From positions 62,001-126,000 of the forward strand of contig JASANG010003808.1 in the NCBI GenBank assembly GCA_030248215.1: a stretch of 64,000 nt of DNA, given 5' to 3'. A program made the position numbers and the translations under genes. The stretch's first letter is position 1. Every line of letters begins with the position of its first letter. The notes below the pieces were generated by a model. The model did no database searches. It had not been told where the DNA came from and saw only the letters and a list, made by a program, of their open reading frames with translations. Of the stretch, positions 11,561-28,046 are shown in pieces. This DNA is from Enoplolaimus lenunculus (taxonomy: Eukaryota > Nematoda > Enoplea > Enoplida > Thoracostomopsidae).

Positions 11561-12924
11561 TTGAATACCTGCGCATCTGTCATCATAATAAACTGCGTGT
11601 AAGAACGTTCAGTAGCTGTTTGACTTGTAGTTGGTTTTTAGGTTACTCTTAAAATGTTGCGATTTATTTTTGTTCAGGTCCGTAGCCAGCCCAACATGCT
11701 AAAGGGTCCACAACGAGTTTATTTGGGGCCATGTGACTGAAAGAACAATTGTACAAACGGATCAAAGGTAGGGATAAAATTGTTCTAAGACAGCTCAATG
11801 GGCCCTGACCCCCTTTGACTATTGGTAGTTTTTATTATTAATAGCTCAAAATAAAGATATGTGATTTTGATAAATTGCGTTCAATATTTCATTGTTTTTA
11901 CATTCAAATTATATTTCTATTAACGAGCGCAGGTGTAGAATGCAGTACAATCAACTACATTTCAAATTATAAATTTTTAAGCAACGCATCCGCTGTGCAC
12001 ATGTTTTAAATGTTAATTTGTGCTGGTTTTTCAAAATTTACACCATTACTGGCGTAGCCAAGGGGTAGATGCTTCATAGGCTTATGACGATTTTAAGATT
12101 TAGCGCTAAAATTGCGTTTACCTTGCGGTCGCTTCACTTTCGTTCGGATCACAGAAATTTTTTAATCCACCGCAGTGAACAGCATGTTAGGCGTATGACC
12201 AATATCCATTTTTTTTGCTTGACAGAGCGTAGCGAGCGAGAAAATTGTTTTGACCACTAAATTACATAATCTTGCTTGAATTCACTGACGGATCCAAGTG
12301 GACGCACCCTTGCCTAGACCCCCTACAAGGGTCAAAGGCAAGGTTTTATATTAATGTTTAGCACTACGTTCGACATCTTACTCACATTGGTTCGTTTGTT
12401 TTTTCCACTATCATTTCTCGCCTCACTCGTTTAGAAATTGCTGGATCTGCCATTGGTTGAATTTCAGTATTTCTTCGATACAAGTTTGTTATCTCCAAAA
12501 GCCTTCATTTCTTTCTGCATCGTTTATCACGTTTATCACCGCATGCAGTGTACCGTTTTAAATCCCTCAATTTACCATTTTAACAATGCCCCACCAATGA
12601 TAAATAAGAAACAATGAAGATAACTCATTAGTTTTAGTGGCGTATAAGCTTTTTCAATACCCATAGTCTCGTTTCATAGACTTTTATAAGCACCAAAAAA
12701 TAGCTCAAGCGTGCTGCTAAAAGGAACCCTGGGGTGTTGTGGCCTTTTGAATAATTTCGGTCAAGCCAATAAAAAATGTTTCATTCTCGCGGGTGTAAGT
12801 CATCATATAAATTCTTGCATGCTTGTTGCGCAAAAATTTTTAGGCTCCCCCCGGCATATTGAGCTGGCTACGGTATTGTAAATAGCGTGATATAAGAACT
12901 CGCACTGTTATGCGGCACGGGGCA

Positions 12925-13117
12925 CCGGCCCATGTAAAGATAAGAAGCGGTGAATTTTTCTGTGGGACTAGAATAGAGTAAGCTTACGCTTTGGACTGAT
13001 TTTTTTGCTTGGCTTAGGCTTAGGCTTAGGCTTATGAATATGCTCATTGTAACGCTTAGGCTTAGGCTTAGGAATACGCTTATAATACTGTTCCGCCCCT
13101 GTTCTTTACATTGGCCG
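12925..13117 (+). mobile_element. MITE with TTAGGC-repeat core, best-preserved copy
   Basis: The left end is CCGGCCCATGTAAAGATAAG and the right end CCTGTTCTTTACATTGGCCG, inverted over about 28 bp with a few mismatches. The core holds four tandem hexamers (GGCTTAGGCTTAGG...), a TATGCTCATTGTAACG spacer, then three more hexamers. Confidence 0.87.
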
Positions 13118-16100
13118 AAATGTTTATACCGTTAGACGGCAGCTTATAGCTAACACTGAGTTATGGTGGAATACTAATTTTTGAAATGAACGTATTCTCA
13201 TTGGCTGGTGGTTTTGGTTTGAGGGTGAATGCTGGTTTTATAAAAGCTTCGCCATGTCGTTGTGTGTGTGGACTGTTTGTATCCGTTTTTCTACGTTCTA
13301 TGACATATGCGGTTTCTTTGTGTATTATACTGTGTGACATTAGCATTGCGTTTACGTCCATGTTTTAAGTTGATTATATACCGCGAACGCTCTAAGCTGC
13401 AGTTTCCATGCTGTGAATTGCGATTTCTCTGTTGCATCGCTGTGTGACATGAAAAAATCATGAGTTTTCAGGTTAAGCTTGGTTACATTTGTTAATCCAC
13501 TCCCGTGGAGTCTACCCCCAGCCACATAATGACTGAAATATAGGCTTACGATTGGGTTTAGGTTTATTGTTCTGTATAATTTTAGCCTTACGTTTCGTAA
13601 TGTTGAGTGAACTAAACAGCCACAATTGGTTGTCTATCGCTGATGTTTGAGAGCTTATGATTGGAAGACAGGTTTGCCTCAGTTGGCTTTGCGATTCTTT
13701 CCAAACATTGATGGTTTTGGAGTTTCTTGAGATTTATTTCTTTTATTACAAAAGTAATGTGAGCGAGGTACGGCCGATATTGAAGTACAAAAGTTTCAAA
13801 AATATTTTATTTTTCTGTCTCAACACAATTGACACGTGTAAATATATTCATCGGGCTTCCTAAAATTTTTTAAAACAAAATGGCGCACGCACCGAAATTT
13901 TTAAAATTTTCGATGAATTTTTAATTTTTACTTCATTTTGAACAATTGCAGCATATCTGCACGTAATGAAAAATTACGAGGTATATACGTAATTTGTTAC
14001 TCGTTTTGAGCCTAAAATATCAGCGGAATTTCCGGGCATTTCTATAACGGCAACGAATACTGATTTTTATCGGAACCGGATATCTCGTTGTACCCTGTTT
14101 TACGTTCAACCGTTAAGTTCGTGATGTCTCAACGTGCGTCGAACAGTTTTTTAACTGTTCACAATTTCAACTGAATGTATGCAAAGCAGTTTGTTGACTA
14201 TATTTGGCAATTAAATGGTTCAAATGATACTAAAATTGATAAAATTTTTGAGTTGAAGTTGTTTTCACTAATTAGTTGGCAATTTTCAGTGTAACGCATT
14301 TTTTTTGCAAAATAACTCATAAAAAATGTAATACCATTAATTGAAGACCTGCTTCAAATTGTGCTGTTCATAAACATACACTACTTCAATTAGAAATTTA
14401 AAGGTTTAAGCCGATTTTTGTCCGCTGCGTTTTTGTCGAGGGCGCAGTTGTTTTCAACATAGATTTCAAACAGAATCAAATTGTATCTGTATAAATTTTT
14501 ATAAACAAGGCGGATTAGCTATCTCGTTAGTAACCAAAACTAAATAAACCCGGCCGGCAACCAATGCTGCGGCTACGGCCTCCGTACCTCCCTTGGGAAT
14601 GCAGGCGGGCATTGGGATGCACTAGCAAAATCGATCCGCCAAAATTATTCGGTGCCCTGTACAAATATAATTTGTCGCGGACGTCGCTGGTGGTATTTAC
14701 TCTTTTTACACCATATATATTGCGCCCAGATATATGTGGTCACTATTTTACGATAAGCTGCTGTGGATAGGGTTGACACCTTACAAGAGTACCCCATCTC
14801 GCAGCCGGGGGAGCCGCCTCGGATATCTTTAGCCGCGGCACTGGCTGCAACTACACGGGTCAGGCGAACAGCATGAGGGACACTCCCTTACGACACCTTC
14901 GCCTCCTTATAGAATATTTTTTCCACAGCGTCGAACAAACTCCACGCATCGAAGCGAAATCTTAGGTTAGCTAATGTCCGTGAGGGTGTGACCATATTAA
15001 CATCAAAGCACTACGCACAACACTGTCCAGTCAATTGCCAAGCGAGGGGTTGCAGAAACATGACTTAAGTCGATCTTTGACTGGTGAATTTTCATCTCTG
15101 ATTTGTTAATCTTTAACTAAAATTAATATGCAATGTTTAGTTTCAATTCTACTAACTTCTCAATTCTGAATAATACAGAAAGCCCAACGATACGAAACAG
15201 GTTGCAGCCGGAGTTAAAAACCGTTTTAACTCTCGTCTAATAAATATTTTAGTAGTCTGGAACCGTTGAATGGTTTCAACGTTTTGAGTCTGAAGCAACA
15301 ACATTGTTTTTTTGGGTTTTGCCTACCCATACTAGAAAAGTCTACCACTGTTTTCCAGGCATGCTGAACGATAACGGGTCTGAAGAGTTTGACGGGTTTA
15401 GACCATTTCTGTTTCGTGGACCAGAAGATATACTAACATAATATACCAGATTTTTGTTACAGAATCAAATCAGTTCGTAATTCTATGTTCCGGACCTTAC
15501 CAGTTTGAATAGCGAGGTTTCTGCTGGTGCAACGACGGATTCGTGATGTTTAAGAGACTCTGACTTAAGAGTATCTATTGAGGCGAAGATGCGGAATCTG
15601 AACCGCATAAACCTTTACGCTCATCTTATTCCTTAACAGTGATGGATCACGTTGTGCCTTAACAGTGGCGGATCCAGGAATTTCTTGTGGCGGAGGCATA
15701 AGATGCTGCTTATGTTCTGCAATATTACAGTCAAAAGCGCACTTTTAACATTTTATTTTAGATTGGAATACTGATTACTTGCGGCGCCTATTTCGAAGAA
15801 GTCTTGAAATTTTATGTTGTAACCTCAATGTATTTTCCAAATATTTGGCCAGCAAACAAATTGCGAACGCCAGATGAACCATTTTTTATCGCAAAATTTT
15901 CAGCACAGAACGGCATGGAGAATATTGACCTCGCATTCTTCCTGCATCCGCAACAAATTATTGGTAACGTTTCGCCCCAGAGATTATGACTTGTCACCCC
16001 ACTGTAGCCGCCGTTGTTGACAGTCTGTCTATCGCTCCACTGTTGGATATTTGTACGCTTATCTCGGTCTAAAAATGGTGTGTCGTTTTGCGTTTCGCTT

Positions 16101-16610
16101 CGGTTGTCACTTTGAGTTTGAAAGTTTTTAGTTGATTAGTTTGATTATATGTATATGTATGTATGTATATAAATGTTTAACGCCGGCTGTAAAACGAATC
16201 TATAGGAGGCCGTATTGTTAATTTGGTTTCGTTTAAATGCATTAGGGTCAGTATCGTTCTATGCGCTTGTGCAATTATTTTTCAAATTCACACTTAGGCT
16301 TAGGAAAAAGCTTACATATACCTAAGGAAGCCCTTGCCTAAGCGTAAACGGAACCATTTGCCTAAGCGTTTTGGCTGAGACTTTATTTCATTGTGGGAAA
16401 AGTGTACAATAGCCCCATTCTATTTAGCACTAAACGTTGACCTGATGCAACCACCGCATTGGTTACTGGATGTCAAAAGCGTATTTAGAAATTTCTGATG
16501 AATAGATCTAATGCTTTAATATTGTAAGACAACTATTTATGGCACGTTATGCTTTGTTTTCTTATTCCCAGGTGCGAAACTAATTTCAAAGTTTTCTTAT
16601 TCCGGGAAGG
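13118..16610. other. No recognised gene; repeat remnants and a GC-rich island
   Basis: A remnant of the 'CAGGGTGTAACC' repeat family occupies about 13740-14100 (ACGTAATTTGTTAC, TTTATCGGAACCGGATATC). A stretch at about 14555-14940 is clearly more GC-rich than its surroundings and has local inverted segments, but no frame or RNA family I recognise. Around 16140-16170 is a short TATG/TATA microsatellite. Confidence 0.5.
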
Positions 16611-16676
16611 TAATAATAATAATAATAATAACAAAAATAATAGTAATAATAATAATAATAATAACATGATAACGTT
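16611..16676. repeat. (TAA)n microsatellite
   Basis: A run of AAT/TAA triplets with a few single-base interruptions (ACAAAAATAATAGTAATAAT). Confidence 0.9.
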
Positions 16677-17404
16677 TCACTGAAATTAATTTCGTAATAA
16701 AAACCTCATTATTTCGAACGCATAGAGGTAAGGATGAATAACTTTACAACAAATTTGCATGTATATAAGCGGATCAAAGTGATATATAGCTTAAATAAAG
16801 CTTAATAATTTGTATTTGAGACACTAAATTTCGCTTCAAATGATTGACCAACGGCATCAAAACGTCAGCCAATTTAGAATATCAAGTAAAGTCAAAATAG
16901 CTCAGCTTTTGTGTTTATATAAATTATATTTAGATATATTCAGGGTTCCAACAGGAGCTAAATGTTGCCGGGACAGGAACAGGAGCTGAATTTCTTTGCA
17001 GGAACCGGAACAGGAACTGGAACCGGAATTGGAAATAATTTTCATCACCCAATTACTGTTGCTTTTTTCAGAATCATCAAGTTTTACAAAAATACATCAC
17101 AAGCAGCTTGATTTACAAAATTGAACTAATTGCAAAAACACTCACTTCGTATTAATAATTGTTTTTCAAAGACAAAGTTTCCAATTATTAAATGATTATG
17201 AATAATTTACCACAAAACCGTAAAAATTCCAGCTCCTGCATCTTTGAATGCACGAACAGAAACAGGAGTTGAATTATTGCAGGGATTGCGGCCGGATGAG
17301 GAATTCCGGTTGAGCCGTGATATAAATGTATATATATTTTTAAATATGTATATATAAATATTTTTTGTCTCTTCTAAGTGTCTAACACTGTAAATAGCAG
17401 TGTC

Positions 17405-17660
17405 AGTCTACGAAGGAACCGGGAATTCAGACCTTTTACTAAGCAGATGGAACAGCGGGATACGGGTTATTTCGAACTTGCGACCTTCTGCGTGTCAGGC
17501 AGACACTGTTATCACTGCGCTCCGCCACGTAGCCCGCCTCTCCAACTGCTTTTCTCGTCGACTATATGTCGACTCGTATGCTGCCGGCTAGCATGCAACA
17601 CAATGTGCATAATATGCATTGCATATGCATAAGGACAAGCATATCTCACATGCTCACATC
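17405..17660 (-). mobile_element. tRNA-derived SINE, minus-strand copy
   Basis: Reverse complement of the SINE best seen at 59755-60375. It carries GGGCTACGTGGCGGAGCGC (A-box-like), a B-box-like GCAAGTTCGAA, the trailing AGTAAAAGGTCTGAATTCCC block, and the shared flank with GTCGACATATAGTCGAC and ATGTGAGATATGCTTGTC. Confidence 0.75.
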
Positions 17661-17780
17661 CACGAGTAGTGCTAGCATATTGGATTGGGGAGAGCAAGGG
17701 AGGCTTGGAACTAAGCGTATACGGTAATAGTGTGACACTCTTGAGAAATATTTTTGACTGTATATACCTACATATATATT

Positions 17781-17962
17781 CAGGCCCGTAGCCAGTTCAC
17801 CTTGCTAGGGGAGTTAAAATTTTTCAGGAGGAGCATTCAAGAGTTTTTAGTGATTTGCAATCAAGGTTGCAAATCTAGGAAAACCCAAAAGTTTTTCAGG
17901 GACCTAAAATTGTCTCAGATGGGCTGACCGGCCTTAGCCCCTCTCTTGGCTACGGCCCCGTT
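17781..17962 (+). mobile_element. 'GGGCCCGTAGCC' TIR element, 182 bp
   Basis: The ends CAGGCCCGTAGCCAG and TTGGCTACGGCCCCG are inverted. The interior matches the other copies (CACCTTGCTAGGGG, TTTTCAGGAGGAGCATTCA, GCAATCAAGGTTGCAAAT). Confidence 0.75.
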
Positions 17963-18070
17963 TATATTATACATTCATTAAAACTTGCTTCTGATCACCT
18001 TGGAGGGGCAAAACTGCTCCCCCTTGCACATACCTGAAAGCGCACCAAAACGTATCTGTATACGTTTAGA

Positions 18071-18212
18071 CGTATCCCTTTACTTTCGTTCAATGCATCT
18101 ATTCAAATAATTCTGTTTGTAATAACGGTGGTTATGTACGGCTAAACGTATCCCTTTACTTTCGTTTAATGCATCTATTCAAATAATTCTGTTTGTAATA
18201 ACGGTGGTTATG
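18071..18212 (+). repeat. Tandem duplication, 76-bp period
   Basis: CGTATCCCTTTACTTTCGTT...GGTGGTTATGT occurs twice in direct order, starting at 18071 and at 18147, with about one mismatch. Confidence 0.92.
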
Positions 18213-19576
18213 TTTCTGGTTGCAGATTTAAACCGACTCCATTATAAAGATTCATTCAAAAACTCTCTAATCCGCTATTGGTGTTCGAGTGTGACGTACA
18301 TGGTTTGTGGATTACTCCGAGCAATAAAACTTTAATAAAATTTTATTTTCAAGCTGTGCAATTAGATTAAGCATAATTGAATTTACACAACATCAGTTCA
18401 AATACAACAGATTATTTCAAGGCATGTAGTTTGTACACATGGGTATTTTAGATTAATGATACACAAAACCCGTATCAGAAACCGTTTTGACCTTGTACTG
18501 CCTGGCTACGGGTTCAAATTGAAGTGTAATCTTAAGTGTGAGGGGAGTTTTGGGGTTAACGGTAAATCTTTTCATAACAGACTCCGGAGTCGACCTTGAA
18601 TTTAAGAGTTAAATATTCGATTTCTAAGACTGAATAGCACAATAATAGTTATGATACCGCAGCTAATTTACTCGTAACAGTCTTGTCGAACCTGTTGCAA
18701 AACAGCCAACGGGGCAGAAAACATAAAACCATCACCGGAAACGGATAGCGGTCGGAGATGGGTATAAAATATCAGATTTCAATTTCGTTTTTTGATGGTG
18801 GTGTACGGACGAAATATTTAAAATAGCGAAACACATACATTTTAAGGTCATGGATCAGTTCGCTGTATTTCTTTCTTTGAGGATTATTCAAAATGATTTC
18901 AACGCATATTGAGACTAAAAATGAATCTGAATTGAGTAATACAACGATCAAAGTGTTATATCTCAGCGCTAAGATTTAATTCTATGTTAAGTAGTACCAT
19001 AGCGTGCTTCACGAATAGTTTGCTGCGGATGCGGTACGGCTCGAACCCATATTAAATCAATATAGAACCAATTGAAAATTTTCGTGACTTGAATTGACGT
19101 TTGTTGCAAAGTTTGAAATTATCTTTGGTTCGAAAACTTTCAATTTAGTATGGTTTTCGTCTTGTTTTACTGTTTTGATTGAGTAAAAAAATTTGAAAAT
19201 GATTTCAGCTCACTCTTATGTACCATTTATAAATGACGTATCATTTTTTGTATTGTTGTGTACTTTTATGTAGTAAACTTTTATGCACTTTTACACTTCC
19301 ACGCTCAAGCTTAAATGTGAACTCAAATCTGAGCTTAAGCCTGATCCCCACGCTTAAATGGCCTAAATGAAGCCAAAAATCTTAAAATTTAGGGGGGAGT
19401 GTACAAGAGCCTAAATATGTAGAACGTATACAAGTATATATACATATATTTTTTAAAGATTATTTGCCGAATATTTTATCAGTATTACTATACTATATAC
19501 TATTTGCTTTAGTTGTACAGTATTTTTTCAAACTAACATATTTATTATTGTATTTTCTATTTGGGCTTCCACGTAG

Positions 19577-24307
<4,731 letters not shown>

Positions 24308-24867
24308 AGACTTAAGACGCCAAGAGTGGTCTAAGACGTAAACAGGACACTGATTATGTATGTGAGCCACAAAAAATACTGTATTTTATAAGATTAACTG
24401 ACAGCATAGCTGGCAACTTTGATATATATATGTATATGTATGTACATATGTATGTATGTATATGTATATACAAGTATATTTTTTGTTTGTTTCAATACGG
24501 AAACACATATGCATGGATTAAACGAAATGCTAGTCTGTATGTAATTTCTTTTTCAATCGTTTTAGAAATTTGAATCTACAGTTTTCGTTGCGTGGAATGG
24601 GCATTTTTCAACTTTTCTTAGGTCGGACCGGAAATTCAATGCGATTTTCTTTGAACCGTTTTCATTTTACCGTTTAACATGCTGAAATTGCTCTCTTGAA
24701 ATGATTAAACTGCACATTGTTGAACTTTAGGAATTAAGCTAAATGATTTTGAAACTTTATAATCAATCTTATTTTGCAATATAAAACAGAATTTCAGTGT
24801 TTTTTGTTAAATACTTCAGAGTAAAATTACAGTACGATGAACGAGAAGCTGCGATTGGCTGACATCC
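24308..24867. other. Downstream flank of BAMBI-like gene with TATG microsatellite
   Basis: Probable 3' untranslated and flanking sequence. A TATATG/TATG microsatellite runs from about 24420 to 24478. I saw no AATAAA near enough to call the transcript end. Confidence 0.5.
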
Positions 24868-25068
24868 GATATTTGGCCCATTTTAAGGCGCGTTCAGCTT
24901 TCTGATGGGTCTACAAAACAGTAACTTTAGATTCTAGATTACATTTTTTGCTTAGGCTTAGTCTTAGGCTTAGGATTAGGAACACATTTTTGCAACGCTT
25001 AGGCTTGGGGTTAGGAATACGCTTAATCTACTGTTATACGCCCCTTAAAGTAACATTGGTCCGATATT
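24868..25068 (+). mobile_element. MITE with TTAGGC-repeat core
   Basis: Left end CCGATATTTGGCCCATTTTA, right end TAACATTGGTCCGATATTTT, inverted. The core has GCTTAGGCTTAGTCTTAGGC and a second cluster after GCAACG. Confidence 0.8.
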
Positions 25069-28046
25069 TTATGTTCGAATATCCGGCATTACTTGTGGGA
25101 TATATACTTATCTGTATTCAATATACGAAATGAAACGGATATACCAAATATTTTTTCGATTTTCTGTTTCATTACCGCTTTATACATAATTTGTTGTAAT
25201 CACATGAGTAATTGCACTCGCTATATTACTAAATTGGTATGCTGCAATTGTTTGTTTGCGAGCAAATATATGTCGTAGCCCAAATCGTAATTCAGCTCAA
25301 TTCCGAATTAGGTTAGTCCAAAGCGGAATTGAGTAATCCAGTTTGATTCAATTCTGTTTAGCAAAACAAACTGGTAACCAGAAGACAGCGATTACTTAGC
25401 TAATCAGAAAAGAGTATTTACATTAGCTAATCGTATCGGAGTATAGCTGGGTGTAATCGAATAGTAAAAATAACGGAAATGGAAACGGATGTTGAAGTAC
25501 AAAAGTTTCAAAGATGTTTTATTTTCCTGCTAACACAATTGAGGCCTGCAAATGTTCACCGCGGTTTTTAAAATTATAAAGAAAAAATAGCGGATGCACC
25601 AAAAATTTAAAAATTTTATATAAATATCGTACTTTTTATTTCATTTCGAAGAGTCGCAGCATATATATAATGAAAAATTACGAGATGTATGTATATATGT
25701 ATATGTATGTATGTATAAACATATATATATTTATATATATCACGGTACACTCTGCAGTATAGCATTCCGGTAGTAACCAATCATAGCGTGTGCATTTGTA
25801 GCTGAGAAAGGATTACGCCGTGGGCTAGCAAATTCAGAATTAGGTTGAAGAACTGTTTGGGTTTTTTCGATTGAGCGCGGGCCAACAGTCCCCTCTTTAA
25901 TCCAGCGCTCTTGGGCTCAAGAAATTACTTATGGTCAGAAGAGGTAAATTGTTTTCAACACCTATTATTGGCTACAAAATGAGACGATCTGTGAACCAAA
26001 TCGAAAAATTTTCGATTTTTTCAATTTCTCGCATGGGGACTGTGTCAGAAACTGAAATTTCTTTTCGCTTTTATTATGCCGTCGATACGGATACGATTCC
26101 AAACCCTGCAATGATAAAATACAAACGATGGCTAACCGCAGTTGTTTTAGGTCCAAACTTGTCTGATTTATTGCTATTTTTGCGATGTCGTCATTTTTAG
26201 CTCTGGCTGCGAATTTGGATATAAAAACAATTTTTTTAAATTCTATTAAAGTTGGGTATATCAAAGGAAAACGAAAAATAGCGATAAGCTTGATAAGTAT
26301 GCAAATTTTTTAAAATCTCAAATAATTTTTAGCAAACCCGGTCGAGTAAACGCATACGCATGACAAAAAAGAGCCATTGGTTGTTAGACCGAACTAGGCT
26401 TAACATCATTTGATTAGGCTCTTCAAGCATCAATTGAAAATTGTTAACTCTATAGTGCAAACTTTGTTGCACAAATGCATTTCGCGTATCTATATGTCTC
26501 AGGGTGCAACCGGAGGTCCGCCTCCGGAAAACAATCGAACTTCTGTCCCAGCGCGTTGAAACCTTGCATTTTGCAAGCAATGCGTAGTGCAAAAACGATA
26601 CAAGATGTTACAGCCTTACGGCCAATCGAACGTGAACACCAAGCACTTATAATCAATAGTGATGGGCATTGGATATTTTTTCATTTTTGGATATCCTGCA
26701 ATACTGGCCGGACAAACATCAGCCCAAGTTAATTAATACTTTTAGTGATACCCCACTTTCAATGGCAGATCCGATCCAGAAGTTTCTGACGGTGGGGGCT
26801 GGCTGGCAATGTTTTGAAACGCAATTTTTCACCAAAAAATTTTCTGAGGGGGGAAATCTGCAAGGTAGGAGGAACCTTATCATTTTTTACGAAAATATTT
26901 CTGAGGGGGAAAGTTGTAAGGGATCTTATCATTTTTTTTCATAAAAAAATTTTTAGTGGGAAAATTGTAAGGTGGGAACCTTACCATTTTATCACTAAAA
27001 ATTTCAGACGGAGGTGTACGAACCCGGCTCCGCTAGTGCCCGCTTTCTCACTAGACCGCAATAGAGTAGGCTTAAATTTTAGACTAATTTTTGCATGGGT
27101 TTGGGCTTTAGCTTTGTTTTAGACTTGCATTTTATTACGCTGAGGAGGCTTAAATTAGCAATATGTTTTGGTTTACATTGCTAAAGGTAATATTGGTCCA
27201 AATCTTCTGGACCTGCTCTAGTCTCAATATATCGGAGCATAATGTAGATTGTCTAGTGAGAAAGCAAGCACTAGCGGATCCAGAGGAGGGTGGGCGGGTG
27301 AAAGCCACTCGTTAGAATTTTTTGTGATAAAATGGTAACGTCCCTACCTGGACAATTTTCCCCCTCAGAAAATTTTTTGAAAAAATGATAAGCTACGTAC
27401 CTTGCAATTCGTCCCCTCATAATTTTTTATGACAAAATGAGGTCCATAGATCCGGGGCGGAACGTTTTTCTGTGGGACTGCAATAGAGTAGAGCTTATGA
27501 CAGTATCCAACAAGATGCGTAAGAAAAGAAATATTTTCAATATCACATCAAATATAAAAACTTTTCTGGCAGTAACTATGATTGGAAAAAGGTCAAAGTC
27601 AAATAGTTCTAAATTTTGCAAACAATATACACTGAAAAAAACAAAATCTACTCACAAAAATCATCAAGAATTTAGTTCAATATTCTGACTCAGGGTTGAA
27701 TACAGAATTTTTCGTCAGCTCCCAGCAACTTTTGTGGTGAAACAATGCAAATGTTTCCAAAATTTTTTTAAACAATATTTCGGATATCTGGCGGATATAT
27801 GGATACACATTTCATTAAAAATACATATCCGGATAATTTTCATTATAAATAATCAAACTGTGATGGTAAACGTTTTGATCCCGTAATTTCAAGTTCAAAT
27901 TCTTGCTTAATATTAAATTTGTGGTGAAAAAGCGAATATACTTACGTAGATTATTGAAAAGAAGATAGCGAAATATTGATAGAACCTGTAATTTTCACGA
28001 GCTGAACCATGCCTTGCCTGCGCAGCGTTAGAAATCTAACCAGCTT
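25069..28046. other. No recognised gene; several repeat copies
   Basis: A 'CAGGGTGTAACC' family copy spans about 25445-25760 and includes an AT microsatellite (25686-25741). GGCGGATCC-type repeats lie at about 26763-27040 (+) and 27277-27445 (-), with a TTAGGC-type MITE fragment between them. The open frames here follow these repeats and I support none as a gene. Confidence 0.5.
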
